From: Clostridia bacterium
GTDB lineage: Bacteria > Bacillota > Clostridia > Christensenellales > Borkfalkiaceae
Length of the DNA: 46,515 bases
NCBI GenBank assembly: GCA_017505465.1
Contig: JAFVPE010000002.1
Location: forward strand, 1 to 46,515
Direction of reading: 5' to 3'
A program made the position numbers and the translations under genes. Positions 44,924 through 46,515 of this stretch are shown one piece after another; position 1 is the stretch's first letter, and each line of letters opens with the position of its first letter. Under the pieces are notes generated by a model. The model did not search any database. It saw only the letters and a list, made by a program, of their open reading frames with translations, and was not told the origin of the DNA.

Positions 44924-45523
44924 TTATCGAATTCTTACACACAATCCTCTTTTTGCAAAACGAAAAGCTTTTTCAAGCGGCAAAAATAAAATACTCACCG
45001 AAAGCGCCGTGCAAACGATTTGCGGAATCATAAAGGAAAAGGACGCATAGAAATATGCGCTTGCCACGCGCTGTGAATAGCCATACCAAAGAGGGGTGAT
45101 AACGTTGTCCATCATTGTAAAAGTTGCCGTACAAACGCAAGCGACAAGCACCAACCACCAAAGGGAAAAAAGCGGCTTTTTTACGGCGTGACCAAAACCG
45201 CCGAACGCAGCCGAAAGCGCAGGATAATAAACGAGATACAAGATGAGTACCGTAGGCGAAAAGCCGAATACGATTTGCCGCAAAAGCGCAAAGGCGGTAG
45301 CGGCAATCACACCACGGCGTACCCCAAACACGAAAGCGTAGCTAACGAGCAATACCGTGACGGCTTCCACCCCCGGTACAGCGGAAAACACGAGCTGTAC
45401 TACGATTAAAAGCGCAACAAACACGGCAAGATAGGCGCATTCCTTCGCCGATCTCACCGCAAATACTTTGCCTTTATTTTTCGGCTTTTCCAAGCCGATT
45501 TCGCCCGTATTTTCTTCGTTCAT
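44924..45523 (-). CDS. ECF transporter S component, probably for cobalamin
   Basis: A 199-residue membrane protein with about six hydrophobic segments, among them ECAYLAVFVALLIVVQLVF and VLLVSYAFVFGVRRG, in the S-component pattern. The substrate is inferred from context: it lies 29 bases after a DUF4430 lipoprotein gene and both follow a cobalamin riboswitch. It would work with an ECF energising module not in this window. CbrT-like cobalamin S components are known; sequence alone does not prove this one. Confidence 0.78.
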   Translation of the reverse strand: MNEENTGEIGLEKPKNKGKVFAVRSAKECAYLAVFVALLIVVQLVFSAVPGVEAVTVLLVSYAFVFGVRRGVIAATAFALLRQIVFGFSPTVLILYLVYYPALSAAFGGFGHAVKKPLFSLWWLVLVACVCTATFTMMDNVITPLWYGYSQRVASAYFYASFSFMIPQIVCTALSVSILFLPLEKAFRFAKRGLCVRIR

Positions 45524-45552
45524 CGCATACCTGCCCTGCTTATTTCCTATTT

Positions 45553-45987
45553 TTACTTAAATTCTTGATAGGACCAAACGTAGAGCTCACCTTCTGCAAC
45601 GATAAGCGTTTCCGCCCCCAGAACTGCACTGCCGAGCGTGTTTTCGTCATATACAACCGTTCCCCATTGGGTATTTGCCATTTCGTTATCCGACGTGTAA
45701 AGCATCCAACAGGGATTATAATCCACGTCATTCGCCACGCCGTGAATTGCCGTTACCATACCACTCGAAAGGGTGAAATCAATTTCACCTTCTTCCTTCA
45801 AATTGTTCATTGCGTCCATCAAGGTTGCCTTGCCATCCGTTTCCGTCACCTTGATTGCAAGCATATCCTCACTATACACAAGCACTTCGGCGGCAACCTC
45901 GTCGCTCCCTTGTTGACAAGCGGTAAATCCAACCGCCAAACAAAGCGCGAAGAATAAAGCTACAAGAGATGTCGTTTTGCGTTTCAT
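45553..45987 (-). CDS. DUF4430 lipoprotein, probable cobalamin-binding
   Basis: A 144-residue lipoprotein. The signal peptide ends with the lipobox FTAC, anchored C24. Residues about 45-144 are a DUF4430-type domain: TLMDAMNNL, TAIHGVANDVDYNPCWMLY and a final VAEGELYVWSY. DUF4430 is related to the C-terminal domain of transcobalamin and intrinsic factor, which fits the cobalamin riboswitch upstream. Start chosen at MKRKTTS, with GGAGGGC six bases before; an earlier in-frame ATG would include the attenuator. It likely captures B12 for the S component encoded next. Confidence 0.85.
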   Translation of the reverse strand: MKRKTTSLVALFFALCLAVGFTACQQGSDEVAAEVLVYSEDMLAIKVTETDGKATLMDAMNNLKEEGEIDFTLSSGMVTAIHGVANDVDYNPCWMLYTSDNEMANTQWGTVVYDENTLGSAVLGAETLIVAEGELYVWSYQEFK

Positions 45988-46011
45988 AACGCCCTCCAAA
46001 ATAAAAAAATT

Positions 46012-46031
46012 CCGAACGCATTTGCGTACGG
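46012..46031 (-). terminator. Attenuator terminator of the cobalamin riboswitch
   Basis: Minus strand CCGTACGCAAATGCGTTCGG forms a stem and is followed by seven T. It lies between the riboswitch and the lipoprotein start, so ligand binding probably ends transcription here. Confidence 0.8.
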
Positions 46032-46100
46032 AAAAACACCGCCAACGTATGGCAGCTTGTCCATTCTTTGTCCGTCCGCAAAAAAAATCCACTAAAACAA

Positions 46101-46282
46101 GCGGCAGGTCTCCCGGCTTACAACGTTTTGTATGCGTTCAACGCATACCTGCCCCCTTCCTTCCCATCTTTCGACAGTGAAAAGGCGCAAAAACGTTCTT
46201 ACGGTTGCGGCGACAGCGGAGCAATGCCTTACGGCGTTCTCTCTTCCCTATTAAACCCCTTTCGCAAAAGGAGTACCGTTCG
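46101..46282 (-). promoter_or_regulatory. Cobalamin riboswitch
   Basis: On the minus strand the conserved parts appear in order: TAGGGAAGAGAGAACGCCG, GCTCCGCTGTCGCCGCAACC, GTAAGAA, CACTG, TGGGAAGGAAGG and the B12 box AAGCCGGGAGACCTGCC (ending at 46101). This is the classical adenosylcobalamin-family aptamer. It precedes a DUF4430 lipoprotein and an ECF S component. The aptamer begins about 12 bases from the inverted repeat at 46294-46320, so its promoter must lie in or beyond that element. Confidence 0.93.
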
Positions 46283-46293
46283 TTCGTATTCGG

Positions 46294-46320
46294 TTAACCA
46301 AAGCAATATAATCCGAACCA
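46294..46320. repeat. 27-bp terminal inverted repeat, left arm
   Basis: Exact reverse complement of 113-139. With 46435-46515 and 1-81 it outlines a structured element of about 280 bases split over the two window ends. Confidence 0.7.
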
Positions 46321-46352
46321 GCCCAAAAGCCGTCTTTTTAGCGCTTTTCGGC

Positions 46353-46381
46353 TTGTCGTCATCATAATACTTCAGTATAAT
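46353..46381 (+). promoter_or_regulatory. Promoter-like sequence inside the terminal element
   Basis: TTGTCG (46353-46358), 17-base spacer, TATAAT (46376-46381). Downstream is a long hairpin (CTTCGCACC at 46388 paired with GGTGCGAAG ending near 46433). No reading frame follows, so a small RNA is possible. Confidence 0.4.
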
Positions 46382-46434
46382 TTCTTCCTTCGCACCAAAA
46401 ATCATCTAAAAATCCAAACTTTTGGGTGCGAAGC

Positions 46435-46515
46435 AATTTTATGGTAGAGAAATTTCAAACGGATACAAGGCGAAGGACGAAGATAAACCCGACGGTTTAT
46501 CAAGGAGTTCAACGC
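46435..46515. repeat. 81-bp terminal direct repeat, right copy
   Basis: Identical to 1-81. It is immediately preceded by the CTTCGCACC/GGTGCGAAG hairpin. The stretch 46321-46515 holds no supported gene, only this structured repeat material. Confidence 0.85.

Overview
The window reads as a chromosomal contig from an uncultured, Gram-positive, gut-type Clostridia (Bacillota). Evidence: strong GGAGG ribosome sites, TTGACA-17-TATAAT promoters before nearly every transcription unit, lipoprotein processing genes, ECF vitamin S components, DUF421/DUF4363 and DUF512 genes, and large secreted proteins of the Clostridia surface type. Placement below class is a guess. An identical 81-bp sequence sits at both ends (1-81 and 46435-46515). 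The gene content (ssrA, der, plsY, lgt, lspA) is chromosomal, and 27-bp inverted repeats lie just inside each end, so I read the overlap as a dispersed repeat element at which assembly stopped, not as a plasmid.

Layout. (1) 144-4808, minus: GH2 beta-galactosidase, a TIM-barrel sugar isomerase and a Gfo/Idh oxidoreductase in one operon. (2) 5007-6759: a membrane acyltransferase and convergent upp. (3) 6881-20643, the most unusual region: a 2519-residue secreted DUF4838-type protein preceded by a 36-residue peptide gene; a divergent AraC regulator with a leaderless start; a ZIP transporter; then a 1022-residue secreted protein followed by a 46-residue peptide gene of the same kind and two small lipoproteins. 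The two short peptides share an MKHYE start and a D-[IV]-[IV]-T core. The two big proteins and the larger lipoprotein share Cys/His modules. The two lipoproteins share a C-terminal EIELP tail. (4) 20753-26496, minus: AGE-family epimerase and DUF4127 pair, then a MacB-like ABC transporter. (5) 26598-30360: a two-gene AT-rich island (five-zinc-ribbon PD-(D/E)XK-like nuclease and PIN-domain protein) bracketed by two ~230-bp direct repeats and abutting the 3' end of ssrA (tmRNA). (6) 30501-41087, minus: a nine-gene housekeeping run lgt-pncB-lspA-rluD-like-DUF512-der-plsY-trkA-trkH. (7) 41234-46282: folT-like S component behind a THF riboswitch, DUF421/DUF4363 pair, a UDPGP-family uridylyltransferase with a small helical protein, and a cobalamin-riboswitch operon encoding a DUF4430 lipoprotein and an ECF S component.

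How it fits together: a heterotroph that builds surface proteins and lipoproteins, scavenges folate and B12 through ECF S components whose energising module must lie elsewhere, and uses plant or host glycans. The candidates for something undescribed are the short-peptide/giant-surface-protein pairs and the nuclease plus PIN cassette at ssrA. All functions are inferred from sequence reading; no database search was run.
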